Below the pieces are notes generated by a model, which made no database searches, had not been told where the DNA came from, and was given only the letters and a program-made list of their open reading frames with translations. DNA of 64,000 bases from Pseudomonadota bacterium (GTDB lineage Bacteria > Pseudomonadota > Gammaproteobacteria > Steroidobacterales > Steroidobacteraceae). Position numbers and translations under genes: made by a program. The stretch is taken from contig JADIZR010000001.1 in NCBI GenBank assembly GCA_016704655.1, positions 426,586 through 490,585 of the forward strand, read 5' to 3'. Shown here piece by piece: positions 26,980 to 35,574 of the stretch (position 1 is its first letter; every line of letters starts with the position of its first letter).

Positions 26980-28329
26980 ATGCGCGAAGCCGACCTGCTC
27001 GCGCTGCACGAGCGCTTTCCCGCCCGTTATCCGGTCCTGCTCGAAAGCGTGAGCGGCGCAGAGCCGCTTGGTCGTCACGACGTCCTGTTCGCGTTGCCCG
27101 CCGAGCAGCTCTCGCAGTTGCCGGACGGCAGCCTTGCGGGGGATTTCGGCGAACGGGCCGGCGGCGGCCGGTTCCTGGATGCGCTCGACCGCTGGGTTGC
27201 CCGGGAACGCGGCGCGGGCGACGCCGTTCCGAGCGGGGCCATGTTCGCCGACGGTTGGTTCCTCTACCTCGGTTACGAACTCGCGGGCGAGATCGAACCG
27301 ACGCTGCGTCTGCCTGTCTCGCGCCTGCCGACCGCGGTGGCGTGGCGCATGCGTGGCGCGTTGCTGCGCGACCGGCGGACCCGCGAGGTTCGCGTCGTCG
27401 CGCGCGACGACGCGCTCCTGGAGCGACTGCGCGAGCAGGTCCAAGCCGATGTCGCCGCCGTCGCCGCCGCGGACAAGCGGGTGCCGCCCGCCGTATTGGC
27501 CACGGCGGTCGAAGAGCAGGATCCGCAGGTGTTCCTCGATGGCATGCGCGAGGTGCTCGAGGCCATCGCGCGTGGCGACGTCTACCAGGCCAATCTCTCG
27601 CGCTCCTGGCGCACCTGCCTGGCGCCTGGCGCCACGGTGCCGGACCTTTACCAGGCCTTGCGGCGCGCGAACCCGGCGCCCTTCGCTGCGCTGGCACAGT
27701 TCGGCGATTTCGCGCTGCTGAGTTCATCGCCCGAACGCCTGCTGCAACTGCAGGACGGCATCGCCAGCACGCGCCCCATCGCCGGCACGCGTCCGCGCGG
27801 GCGGGACGAAGTCGCCGACGCAGAGCTCAAGAGCGAGCTCAGGCTCAACGAAAAGGAACGCGCTGAGCACGTCATGCTGGTGGACCTGGAACGCAACGAT
27901 CTCGGTCGCATCTGCCGCGGTGGCACTGTCGAGGTCGACGAATTCATGACCATCGAGACCTACGCGACGGTGCACCACATCGTCTCGAACGTGCGCGGCG
28001 TCCTGCGCGATGACGTGACCCCCGGCCAGGCGATCGCGGCCGTATTTCCGGGTGGGACGATCACCGGCTGCCCCAAGGTGCGGTGCATGGGCCTGCTCGC
28101 AGGTCTCGAGGGCGAGCCGCGTGACGCGTACACCGGGTCCCTCGGGTACCTCGACCTGAACGGCGCGATGGACCTGAACATCCTGATCCGCACGCTGACC
28201 GTGTGCGACGGCGAGATTGAATTTCGGACCGGGGCCGGCATCGTGGCAGACTCCGTACCCGAGGCTGAACTGGCCGAAACCCGCGCGAAGGCACACGGAA
28301 TCCTGCGCGCGCTGGGAGAACGACGATGA
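26980..28329 (+). CDS. pabB: Aminodeoxychorismate synthase component I
   Basis: Chorismate-using enzyme of 449 residues that makes 4-amino-4-deoxychorismate for folate, with ammonia from a glutaminase partner. The C-terminal chorismate-binding domain has SSPERLLQLQDG, ERAEHVMLVDLERNDLGR, ETYATVHHIVSNVRG and FPGGTITGCPKVRCM. The motif normally PIKGT in PabB reads PIAGT here, as in anthranilate synthase. The assignment therefore rests partly on the neighbouring pabC, which it overlaps by 4 bases. A role in tryptophan synthesis cannot be excluded from sequence alone. Confidence 0.85.
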   Translation: MREADLLALHERFPARYPVLLESVSGAEPLGRHDVLFALPAEQLSQLPDGSLAGDFGERAGGGRFLDALDRWVARERGAGDAVPSGAMFADGWFLYLGYELAGEIEPTLRLPVSRLPTAVAWRMRGALLRDRRTREVRVVARDDALLERLREQVQADVAAVAAADKRVPPAVLATAVEEQDPQVFLDGMREVLEAIARGDVYQANLSRSWRTCLAPGATVPDLYQALRRANPAPFAALAQFGDFALLSSSPERLLQLQDGIASTRPIAGTRPRGRDEVADAELKSELRLNEKERAEHVMLVDLERNDLGRICRGGTVEVDEFMTIETYATVHHIVSNVRGVLRDDVTPGQAIAAVFPGGTITGCPKVRCMGLLAGLEGEPRDAYTGSLGYLDLNGAMDLNILIRTLTVCDGEIEFRTGAGIVADSVPEAELAETRAKAHGILRALGERR

Positions 28330-29147
28330 TGGGCCGGAAGTTCGTGAATGGCGTGGAAGGCGGCAGCGTGTCGGTGGACGACCGCGGGCTGCAGTACGGC
28401 GATGGCCTGTTCGAGACGATGGGTGCGACGAACGGGCGGGTGCGTCGCTTTCAGAGCCACATGGAGCGACTGACGGAAGGCTGTCACCGCCTGGGGATGC
28501 CGCCGCCGCCGGTGGACCTCATCGAAACGGACTGCCTGCGTGCCCTCGAAGGCTTCGGCGCCGCCGTGGTCAAGCTCACGCTGACGCGGGGTCCGGGTCC
28601 GCGCGCCTATCCGCCCCCGGTCGAGCCGAGCCCGACGCGCATCGTCGTCTCGACGGCGCAGCAGGTGTCCGAATCCGAGGCAGCGCGGCCGCTCATCCTG
28701 CGCGTGTGCGAGACCCGGCTGGGTCGCAATCCACGGCTCGCGGGAATCAAGCACCTCAATCGCCTCGAGCAGGTGCTGGCAGGCGCCGAGCTGCGTGAGC
28801 CCGGGGTCGACGAGGGCCTCATGCGTTCGACCGACGATCGCGTCGTGTGTGCCACGGCGGCCAACGTGTTCCTGGTGCGCGGCGGTCAGCTGCTGACGCC
28901 GCAGATCAGCGATTGCGGTGTCGCGGGCGTGATGCGCGAAGTCGTGCTGCACCTGGCGCAGAGGCTCGGCATACAGGTCGAGACTGGCGACTACACGCTC
29001 GACGACCTGGCCCGGGCCGACGAATGCTTCCTGACCAACTCCGTGCGTGGCATCCGACCGGTCGGGTGCATCGTGGGTGTGAATGACTTCCGACCGGGTG
29101 CGATGACGGCACGACTGCGCGACGCGGTCGAGACTGCCGACGAATGA
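28326..29147 (+). CDS. pabC: Aminodeoxychorismate lyase
   Basis: Fold type IV pyridoxal-phosphate enzyme of 273 residues that releases 4-aminobenzoate for folate synthesis. It begins with VNGVEGGSVSVDDRGLQYGD and carries the cofactor lysine in LAGIKHLNRLEQVLAGAEL. The phosphate-binding end is ADECFLTNSVRGIRPVGCI. Start is the ATG at 28326 or 28329. It overlaps pabB and mltG by 4 bases on each side. Confidence 0.93.
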   Translation: MMGRKFVNGVEGGSVSVDDRGLQYGDGLFETMGATNGRVRRFQSHMERLTEGCHRLGMPPPPVDLIETDCLRALEGFGAAVVKLTLTRGPGPRAYPPPVEPSPTRIVVSTAQQVSESEAARPLILRVCETRLGRNPRLAGIKHLNRLEQVLAGAELREPGVDEGLMRSTDDRVVCATAANVFLVRGGQLLTPQISDCGVAGVMREVVLHLAQRLGIQVETGDYTLDDLARADECFLTNSVRGIRPVGCIVGVNDFRPGAMTARLRDAVETADE

Positions 29148-30178
29148 CGCCGGTGCGGCGCACGCTGCTCGCGCTGCTGACGATCGCCGTGCTCGTCGTT
29201 GCAGCCGGCGCGCTGTACGTTCGGCACTGGCTGGTGCAGCCGCTTGCGCTCGGAGCCGAACCCGCCATCGTCGAGGTGCTGCCCGGGCAGACGCTCACGG
29301 CGGTCGCGCGTGAACTTGCCGCCCGGGGTCTGCTCACTCACCCGCGGTTGCTTGCGCTCTACGGCCGGTTCATCGGCGCCGATTCGCGGATGCACGCGGG
29401 AGAGTTTGCGATCAAACCGGGCACTTCGCCCCGCGGCCTGCTGCAGGCCCTGGTGAGCGGGGCCGTCGTCCAGCATTCGGTCACGATCGTCGAGGGCTGG
29501 ACGTTCCGCGAGTTGCGCATGGCGCTCGCGGCCGTACCGACACTCGAGCACACCACGGGCGGCATGCAGGACGACGCGGTCATGCGTGCGCTGGGCGAGG
29601 ACGGCAAGCCCCCCGAAGGCCTGTTTTTTCCCGACACGTACCTGTTCGGCAAAGGCACCCGCGACATCGACCTGCTGCGCCAGTCGCGCGCGCGCATGCG
29701 TAAGGAACTGGCCACGGCCTGGGCGTCGCGGAACGACAACCTGCCGCTCGAGGACGACTACGAGGCGCTGATCCTGGCCTCGATCATCGAGCGCGAAACA
29801 GGGCACCCGGACGAGCGTGCGCGCGTTGCAGGCGTATTCGTCGAACGATTGCGCCTGGGCATGCGCCTGCAGACGGACCCGACCGTCATTTACGGGCTCG
29901 GCGCGAAGTTCGACGGCAACCTGCGACGCACTGATCTCGAGCGCGACGGTCCGTACAATACGTACACGCGGGCGGGCCTGCCGCCGACGCCGATTGCACT
30001 TCCCGGGGCCGCTTCGTTGCGCGCGGCAGTGCAACCCGACGAGCGCGGCGAACTGTTCTTCGTCGCGACGGGCGAGGGCGACGGCAGGCACGCGTTTTCG
30101 AAGACGCTGGCGGAGCACGAGGCCGCCGTGCGGCGGTACCTGGTGCGTTACCGTCAGCAGAACAGCAAGGGTCGTTGA
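29144..30178 (+). CDS. mltG: Endolytic murein transglycosylase
   Basis: YceG-family inner-membrane enzyme of 344 residues that cuts nascent peptidoglycan strands. One N-terminal helix (TLLALLTIAVLVVAAGALYV) is followed by a LysM-like domain and the catalytic domain. The conserved glutamate lies in ILASIIERETGHPDERARVA, followed by LQTDPTVIYGLGAKFDGNL and NTYTRAGLPPTPIALPG. It ends FSKTLAEHEAAVRRYL. Placement between pabC and tmk is the common gammaproteobacterial order. Confidence 0.95.
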   Translation: MTPVRRTLLALLTIAVLVVAAGALYVRHWLVQPLALGAEPAIVEVLPGQTLTAVARELAARGLLTHPRLLALYGRFIGADSRMHAGEFAIKPGTSPRGLLQALVSGAVVQHSVTIVEGWTFRELRMALAAVPTLEHTTGGMQDDAVMRALGEDGKPPEGLFFPDTYLFGKGTRDIDLLRQSRARMRKELATAWASRNDNLPLEDDYEALILASIIERETGHPDERARVAGVFVERLRLGMRLQTDPTVIYGLGAKFDGNLRRTDLERDGPYNTYTRAGLPPTPIALPGAASLRAAVQPDERGELFFVATGEGDGRHAFSKTLAEHEAAVRRYLVRYRQQNSKGR

Positions 30179-30831
30179 ACAGCGTGCAAGGCAGGTTCAT
30201 CACGTTCGAAGGCGGCGAGGGCGTCGGCAAGTCGACGCAGATCAGGCGCGCGGCTGCCTGGCTCGAAGCGCAGGGCGTCGTAGTCGTACTGACGCGCGAG
30301 CCGGGCGGCACGCCGAGGGCTGAACAGTTGCGCCGCATCCTGCTCGAGCGCACCGACGAACCCATGCCACAGTCGTGCGAACTGCTGCTGATGTTCGCGG
30401 CGCGCGCGAGCCACCTCGCCAACCTGATCGAGCCGGCCGTCGCGCGGGGCGCATGGGTGCTGTGTGACCGGTTCACCGATGCCACCTACGCGTACCAGGG
30501 TGGCGGGCGCGGCTTGCCCGCGGCTGACATCGACGCGCTGGTGCGTATCGTGCATCCGCAGCGCCAGCCCGACCTCACCGTGTTGCTGGATGCGCCTGTC
30601 GCTGTCGGCATGGCGCGCGCGCGCGCGCGCAACGGCACTGGCGGGCCTGATCGATTCGAGTCGGAACGCGCTGAATTCTTCGAGCGTGTCCGGCAGAATT
30701 ATCTGCAGCGGGCCGCGCAGGAATCTGGACGGTTCCGCGTCGTCGACGCCACCGGCGCGCTCGAGCACGTCGAAGCGGCCATCCGGGCCGCCTTGCAGCC
30801 GATGCTCGTCACCCAGGCGCCGTCGCGATGA
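30175..30831 (+). CDS. tmk: Thymidylate kinase
   Basis: dTMP kinase of 218 residues. The P-loop is FITFEGGEGVGKSTQIRRAA, the DR(Y/F) motif is DRFTDATYAYQGGGRGLP and the LID region has RARARARNGTGGPDRFESE. A run of alternating GC at 30618-30632 encodes the arginine/alanine stretch. The start is TTG at 30175, overlapping mltG, or GTG at 30184; both leave the P-loop intact. It overlaps holB by 4 bases. Confidence 0.95.
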   Translation: MNSVQGRFITFEGGEGVGKSTQIRRAAAWLEAQGVVVVLTREPGGTPRAEQLRRILLERTDEPMPQSCELLLMFAARASHLANLIEPAVARGAWVLCDRFTDATYAYQGGGRGLPAADIDALVRIVHPQRQPDLTVLLDAPVAVGMARARARNGTGGPDRFESERAEFFERVRQNYLQRAAQESGRFRVVDATGALEHVEAAIRAALQPMLVTQAPSR

Positions 30832-31871
30832 GCCAGGACGCGGACGACGACCCCACTGGCGGCGCCAGCGACCAGGATTTCGCGCCGCTGCCGATCGACC
30901 TGCTGCCATGGCATGAGTCCGCGTGTGACAGGCTGACAGCGGCAGTGGCCTCCCAGCGCCTGTCGCACGGCTTGCTGCTGCAGGGACCGGCCGGGGTCGG
31001 CAAGGAGCGCTTCGCCTCCGCGCTCGCAGCAGCCTTGTTCTGCACGGGCCGCGCCGAGCGCCTCGAGGCTTGCGGTGAGTGTGCCGAATGCCGGCTCAGC
31101 AAGGCGGGAACGCACCCCGACCTGCACTGGTTGCGCATTCCAGAGGACAAGAAGTCGATCGGCGTCGACCAGGTACGCGAGGTCTGCGAGCAGCTCTCCA
31201 TGACGAGCATGCGGCGTGGCTACCGGGTGGCGGTGATCGCGCCGGCCGAGAAGATGACGCCGTCGGCGCAGAATGCGTTGCTCAAGACGCTCGAGGAGCC
31301 TTCGCCGCGCACCGTGCTGGTGCTGGTCACTGCACGACCGTCTGCGTTACTGGCTACGCTGCGCAGCCGGTGCCAGCGCATCGAGGTGGCGCGTCCGGAG
31401 AACTCGCTGGCGCTGCGCTGGCTCACCGAGATGCTCGGAGCCGTGCCGCCGCCGCGCTTGCTGGCCGTGGCGGGAGGTTCGCCGCTCAAGGCGCTGGCGC
31501 TGGCGCCGCATTTCGCGGAACTCGAGGAACAGATGGCAGGACTGCTCGAAGCGTTCCTGGACCGCCGGATCGAGGTCACGCGCGCCGCCAGCAACATGCA
31601 GGGTGCGGGGCTGCCGACGCGCCTCGACTGGCTCGAAGCCTGGCTCGTAGCCGCCGTCCAGGTCGCGACCGGGGTCGCCAGTGAGAATCCCCTCACGATT
31701 CGGGCCGGTTCACCCTTGCAAAGGGCAGCGGCCGAGTTGAACATAACCGCGGCGTTCCAGGTATTGGACCGCTTGCGCGAGGCCCGCCGCCTGCTCGAAG
31801 GCTCGGCATCCGCGCCCCTGGTGGTCGAATCCCTGCTGCTCGAACTGCGAGCCGCGGCGTCGGCCCGCTGA
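30828..31871 (+). CDS. holB: DNA polymerase III delta-prime subunit
   Basis: Clamp-loader subunit of 347 residues. The AAA+ fold shows HGLLLQGPAGVGKERFASAL, the four-cysteine zinc module CGECAECRLSKAGTHPDLHW, and the SRC motif in LRSRCQRIEVARPE. KMTPSAQNALLKTLEEPSP is the conserved sensor region. It is usual for DnaX-family delta-prime to have a modified P-loop, as here. The order tmk-holB-pilZ is the standard one. Confidence 0.95.
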   Translation: MSQDADDDPTGGASDQDFAPLPIDLLPWHESACDRLTAAVASQRLSHGLLLQGPAGVGKERFASALAAALFCTGRAERLEACGECAECRLSKAGTHPDLHWLRIPEDKKSIGVDQVREVCEQLSMTSMRRGYRVAVIAPAEKMTPSAQNALLKTLEEPSPRTVLVLVTARPSALLATLRSRCQRIEVARPENSLALRWLTEMLGAVPPPRLLAVAGGSPLKALALAPHFAELEEQMAGLLEAFLDRRIEVTRAASNMQGAGLPTRLDWLEAWLVAAVQVATGVASENPLTIRAGSPLQRAAAELNITAAFQVLDRLREARRLLEGSASAPLVVESLLLELRAAASAR

Positions 31872-31892
31872 TGGAGCACTGAGAACGTCCTG

Positions 31893-32255
31893 ATGAGCCC
31901 TGCACCCTTGCGACAACCCAACAAGCCTGGCCTGCTGACGCTCACCATCAAGGACAAGAGCGCGCTTTACCTCGCTTACATGCCTTTCGTGAAAAACGGC
32001 GGGCTCTTCATTCCGACGAGCAGCAACTACCGCCTCGGTGACGAGGTGTTCATGCTGCTCAACCTGATGGGCGAGGATGAAAAACTGCCGGTAGCCGGTC
32101 GCGTCATCTGGATGACGCCCAAGGGTGCGCAGGGCAAGCGGACTGCCGGCATCGGCGTGCAATTCAGCGAGCAGGACCGCGGCAACACCCAGCGCAAGAT
32201 CGAGGCCTACCTCGCCGGCGCGCTCGGCGGCGACAAACCTACCCACACGATGTAG
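31893..32255 (+). CDS. PilZ domain protein
   Basis: Small protein of 120 residues resembling the type IV pilus PilZ protein, often a PilZ lacking the RxxxR cyclic-di-GMP ligands. The conserved parts are LLTLTIKDKSALYLAYMPFV, GGLFIPTSSNYRLGDEVFM and GRVIWMTPKGAQGKRTAGIG, then GVQFSEQDRG. The residues before the domain show no clear RxxxR. Its TAG stop is the first TAG of a heptamer repeat array that begins at 32253. Confidence 0.9.
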   Translation: MSPAPLRQPNKPGLLTLTIKDKSALYLAYMPFVKNGGLFIPTSSNYRLGDEVFMLLNLMGEDEKLPVAGRVIWMTPKGAQGKRTAGIGVQFSEQDRGNTQRKIEAYLAGALGGDKPTHTM

Positions 32256-32301
32256 TGAATAGTGAGTAGTGAATAGTGAGTAGTGAATAGTGAATAGTGA
32301 G
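32253..32301 (+). repeat. Seven tandem TAGTGAR heptamers
   Basis: Seven perfect consecutive copies of TAGTGAA or TAGTGAG follow without gaps. The first TAG is the stop codon of the PilZ gene. Because the unit is seven bases long, TAG and TGA recur in all three frames. A matching inverted array lies at 32334-32382. Confidence 0.95.
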
Positions 32302-32304
32302 AAG

Positions 32305-32325
32305 AAGGCCGGTAATGCCGGCCTT
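32305..32325. terminator. Bidirectional terminator-like hairpin between convergent genes
   Basis: AAGGCCGG and CCGGCCTT pair perfectly around the loop TAATG. The stem lies exactly between the two inverted heptamer arrays, which could extend it. Only short T or A runs flank it. It would serve the PilZ-side operon and the cNMP-rhodanese gene. Confidence 0.75.
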
Positions 32326-32333
32326 TCCGTTCT

Positions 32334-32382
32334 GACTATTCACTATTCACTACTCACTACTCACTACTCACTAATCACTATT
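32334..32382 (-). repeat. Seven inverted heptamers facing the PilZ-side array
   Basis: Seven units of CACTAYT type (one GACTATT at the left edge, one CACTAAT) mirror the array at 32253-32301 on the other strand. The minus-strand gene that ends here uses TAG at 32380-32378, which belongs to the last unit but one base set. Confidence 0.92.
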
Positions 32383-33457
32383 CAGTCGTCCTGCTCAGCG
32401 TCTCGGCAAGACCGGTAGCGGCAATGCCGCCGCGCAGCACGTGCGTGTCGAAACCCCGTTCGCTCAGGATGTAGGCCGCGGCAGAGCTGCGACGGCCGTT
32501 GTCACAGACCGCAACGTAGCGGACCGCCGGGTCGAGCGTCTTGATCTTCAGGCGGATGAAATAGAGCGGCACGTTGAGCGACGGCTCGAGGTGCCAGTGC
32601 TCGTATTCGCTCGGCAGGCGCACGTCGAGCCACATGCCGCCCTTCGCAACGATTTGCAGGCCCTCTTCGTGGTCGACCCACTGCAGCATCGGCTCGTTCA
32701 GCAGGGTGTTGAAGTCGTCCTTGGCGAGGCGCATCAGGACGCCATCGGTCAGCATCGTGACCGTGGCATTGCGCGCGGCGCCGGAGATCAGCGCTTCCTC
32801 GCCGAAGGTCTCGCCGATGCCCAGTTCCGCGAGCCGGATGCCTTCGCGGTTGAGCGGTGTCTCGCGGCTCACCGAGCAGCGGCCCGACACGATCACGTAG
32901 AAGAAGTCGCCTTCCTCGCCCTGGCGGATCACCACGTCGCCCGCCGAGTAATTCATCCGCTGCAGGCGCATGAACACGGCCTGAAGGTTGGCTGGCGGAA
33001 TGCGGTGGAAGGCCCGGCTCTGCAGCAGCATGGTCATCCAGTCGTCCGACGACTCGTTGCTGGCGCCCAGTTCGCCGACTTCGTAGATGCCCGTCTGGTC
33101 CCAGGTGATCAGGACGTCGAGCAGGTCGCTGTCGATGGACAGGTAATCGATCTTGTCGGAGGCGACCCGCGCCGTGCAGTGGCGGGGCAGGATCGGTGCG
33201 ATCGGATGGCGTGCATCGGTCGTGCCCCCGCGGATGGTGGCGATGACCCGACCATTCGACAGCAGTTCGACCACCCCGCTGGCGAGGTAGTAGGTCCGCT
33301 TCTCGATGTCCCCTTCCTTGAACAGCACGCGGCCTTGCGCCAGCTCGCGGAGGACGGTCTTGCGCGCGAGCGCCCGGAGGTTCTCGTTCTTGAGCCCGTC
33401 GAGCGGTGAAAACGCACGCAGGATGCTCAGTTCGACGGTGGTTGGATCGCTGCTCAT
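32378..33457 (-). CDS. Double cyclic-nucleotide-binding domain fused to rhodanese
   Basis: Protein of 359 residues from ATG 33457; a longer upstream reading is arginine-rich and unlikely. The first cNMP-type domain (about 10-115) is degenerate. The second (about 140-245) has a good phosphate-binding cassette, GETFGEEALISGAARNATV. No DNA-binding helix-turn-helix follows. Instead a rhodanese-like domain fills the C-terminus (about 255-350), with WLDVRLPSEYEHWHLEPSLN and the cysteine loop AVCDNGRRSSAAAYIL. It may couple nucleotide or redox sensing to sulfur handling; that is inference from domains only. The stop codon lies in the heptamer array. Confidence 0.88.
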   Translation of the reverse strand: MSSDPTTVELSILRAFSPLDGLKNENLRALARKTVLRELAQGRVLFKEGDIEKRTYYLASGVVELLSNGRVIATIRGGTTDARHPIAPILPRHCTARVASDKIDYLSIDSDLLDVLITWDQTGIYEVGELGASNESSDDWMTMLLQSRAFHRIPPANLQAVFMRLQRMNYSAGDVVIRQGEEGDFFYVIVSGRCSVSRETPLNREGIRLAELGIGETFGEEALISGAARNATVTMLTDGVLMRLAKDDFNTLLNEPMLQWVDHEEGLQIVAKGGMWLDVRLPSEYEHWHLEPSLNVPLYFIRLKIKTLDPAVRYVAVCDNGRRSSAAAYILSERGFDTHVLRGGIAATGLAETLSRTTE

Positions 33458-33488
33458 GAAGGCCGGCTGCAAAAGGGAAAGGATGGTA

Positions 33489-35546
33489 TCACGGCGACCC
33501 GGGACCGCCGAAGCTCGCCCAGCCCGGATCCGGTCGGAACCTGTCGCCGTGTTTCGAGGCCAGCGCCTCGAGACGTGCGACGACTTCCCGCACGCCACGT
33601 TCCCGCGCGTAACGCAACGGCCCGCCGCGGAACGGGGCGAAGCCTGAACCGAATATCACACCGGCATCGATGAGGTCTTCGTCCGCCACCACGCCTTCCC
33701 GCAGCACGGCCATGGCTTCGTTGACCATTGCCAGCATGAGGCGATCTTCCAGGTCGTCGGGGGCGCGTGCAGAGGGGTCGACGGGCGGCTTCACGGCCTT
33801 GCCATCGCGCCATTCATAGAGGCCCTGCCCGGTCTTCTTGCCGAGTTTGCCGGCTGCGACCAGCGGCGCCACGGCGTCAGGCGCGGGTCCGCCGCAGGCC
33901 GCCGACAGGATGCGGCCAACGTGCAGGCACACGTCGAGGACGACGATATCTGCGAGTTCGATCGGACCCATCGGCATGCCGAACTTCACCGCGACCTCGT
34001 CGATCGTGGCGAGGGGCACGCCTGCGCCAGCGGCGAGCATCGCCTCCGTCATGTACGGCATCAACACCCGGTTCACCAGGAAACCGGGCGCGCTGCGACA
34101 AGGCAGCGGCAGCTTGTCGATGGCTCGCGTGAAGGCGAGGGCAGCGGCACGGGCCTGCGGCTCGGTCGCGGCCGACTCGACTACCTCGACCAGGGGCATC
34201 TGTGCGACCGGGTTGAAGAAGTGCAGGCCGACCAGCCGGCCCGGTACGGTGAGCTGCTCCGAGAGGGGCTCGAGCATGAGGCTCGACGTGTTGGTGGCGA
34301 GGAGTGCGCCGGACTTCAACCGGGGTTCGAGGCGTGCGTACAGTTCGCGCTTCGCCTCGGCGTTTTCGTAGATGGCCTCGATCACCACGTCGGCACGCTC
34401 GACGCCCTGGCCTGCCACGTCCGCCTGCAGTCGCGCCAGTTGCTCGGAGGCCCTGCCGGGAACGCGGCTGCGCTTCTCGAAGAAGGCTCGCGCGCGATCG
34501 AGCGCAGGCTGCACGAACTCGGCGCCGCGATCCTGCAGCGTCACGGTAAAGCCGCGGAGCGCACACCACGCAGCGATGTCGCCGCCCATGACGCCCGCGC
34601 CGACGACGTGCACATGGCCGCCCGTCGGCGGTTCCTTGCCGCCCAGTCCCTTCAGCCTTTCCTGCAGGAAGAACACGCGCACGAGGTTGCGTGACGTGGA
34701 CGTGCAGACGAGCCGTGCGACCGACTGGGCTTCGGCTTCGTAACCCGTGCGTGGACTCGCGCCGTGACGGCGCCAGAGATCCACGATCGCGTACGGCGCG
34801 GGGTAGTGTTCCTTGCGCGCTCGCCGGCGAACCTGGCTCTCGATCCTGCCGGCCACGAGACCGCGCACGATTGGCAGGTTCAGCACGCGCTGGCTCAGCG
34901 GCGCCTTGCGCCGCGTGCGTGGGTGCAGGACCAGCACTTTCGCCGCGTCATGCAACTGTCCCGCCGGCACGACCTCGTCGATCAGTCCCGCCTGCAGCGC
35001 CTTGTCCGGACGCAGGTTCTTGCCGGTGAGCATCAGGTCCATCGCCGTCGCCACACCTGCCAGCCGCACCGCGCGCACGGTGCCGCCGAAACCCGGATGA
35101 ATGCCAAGCATCACTTCCGGCAGGCCCAGCACGACTTTCGGATCGTCGGCGCAGACCCGGTGACGGCAGGCCATGGCGAGTTCAAGCCCGCCGCCAAGGC
35201 AGTAGCCGTTGATGGCAGCGACGGTGGGGAAGGGCAGGTCTTCGAGGCGCTGCAGCACCCCGTGTGCCGCGCGGATCGATGGCACTGCTGCGGATGGCTC
35301 GCGCACCTGGCCGAACTCGGACACGTCGGCGCCTGCGATGAAGCCGCTCTTGCCGGAACGGATGACCAGGCCGGCCGGCCGCTGCCGTTCGACCTCGCGC
35401 AGCCGCTCGTCGAGTTCTTCCATCGCCACGCGCGAGAGCGAGTTGGCGCTGGCGCCGGGCTTGTCGAAGGTGAGCCAGGCGACACGATCCGCATCGATCT
35501 CGAGTGTCCACTGGCGTGCGGTCGAGGCAGTCGCGGCAGTGTTCAT
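33489..35546 (-). CDS. Enoyl-CoA hydratase / 3-hydroxyacyl-CoA dehydrogenase (FadJ-like)
   Basis: Bifunctional beta-oxidation enzyme of 685 residues. The N-terminal crotonase domain has SGKSGFIAGADVSEF, AINGYCLGGGLELAMACRHR and LPEVMLGIHPGFGGT with both catalytic glutamates. The dehydrogenase domain starts at about 310 with VHVVGAGVMGGDIAAWCALR and contains HFFNPVAQMPLVEVV and APGFLVNRVLMPYMTEAML. The C-terminal domain ends near GSGFAPFRGGPLRYARERG. No thiolase partner is adjacent, which resembles FadJ or orphan forms more than the fadBA operon. Confidence 0.92.
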   Translation of the reverse strand: MNTAATASTARQWTLEIDADRVAWLTFDKPGASANSLSRVAMEELDERLREVERQRPAGLVIRSGKSGFIAGADVSEFGQVREPSAAVPSIRAAHGVLQRLEDLPFPTVAAINGYCLGGGLELAMACRHRVCADDPKVVLGLPEVMLGIHPGFGGTVRAVRLAGVATAMDLMLTGKNLRPDKALQAGLIDEVVPAGQLHDAAKVLVLHPRTRRKAPLSQRVLNLPIVRGLVAGRIESQVRRRARKEHYPAPYAIVDLWRRHGASPRTGYEAEAQSVARLVCTSTSRNLVRVFFLQERLKGLGGKEPPTGGHVHVVGAGVMGGDIAAWCALRGFTVTLQDRGAEFVQPALDRARAFFEKRSRVPGRASEQLARLQADVAGQGVERADVVIEAIYENAEAKRELYARLEPRLKSGALLATNTSSLMLEPLSEQLTVPGRLVGLHFFNPVAQMPLVEVVESAATEPQARAAALAFTRAIDKLPLPCRSAPGFLVNRVLMPYMTEAMLAAGAGVPLATIDEVAVKFGMPMGPIELADIVVLDVCLHVGRILSAACGGPAPDAVAPLVAAGKLGKKTGQGLYEWRDGKAVKPPVDPSARAPDDLEDRLMLAMVNEAMAVLREGVVADEDLIDAGVIFGSGFAPFRGGPLRYARERGVREVVARLEALASKHGDRFRPDPGWASFGGPGSP

Positions 35547-35574
35547 CCATCCTCCATTAAGCGCGCGGGCCGGA

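Noticed and set aside
32253..32382. CRISPR-like array
   Set aside because: The repeats are seven bases long, contiguous and without spacers, and no cas gene is nearby.
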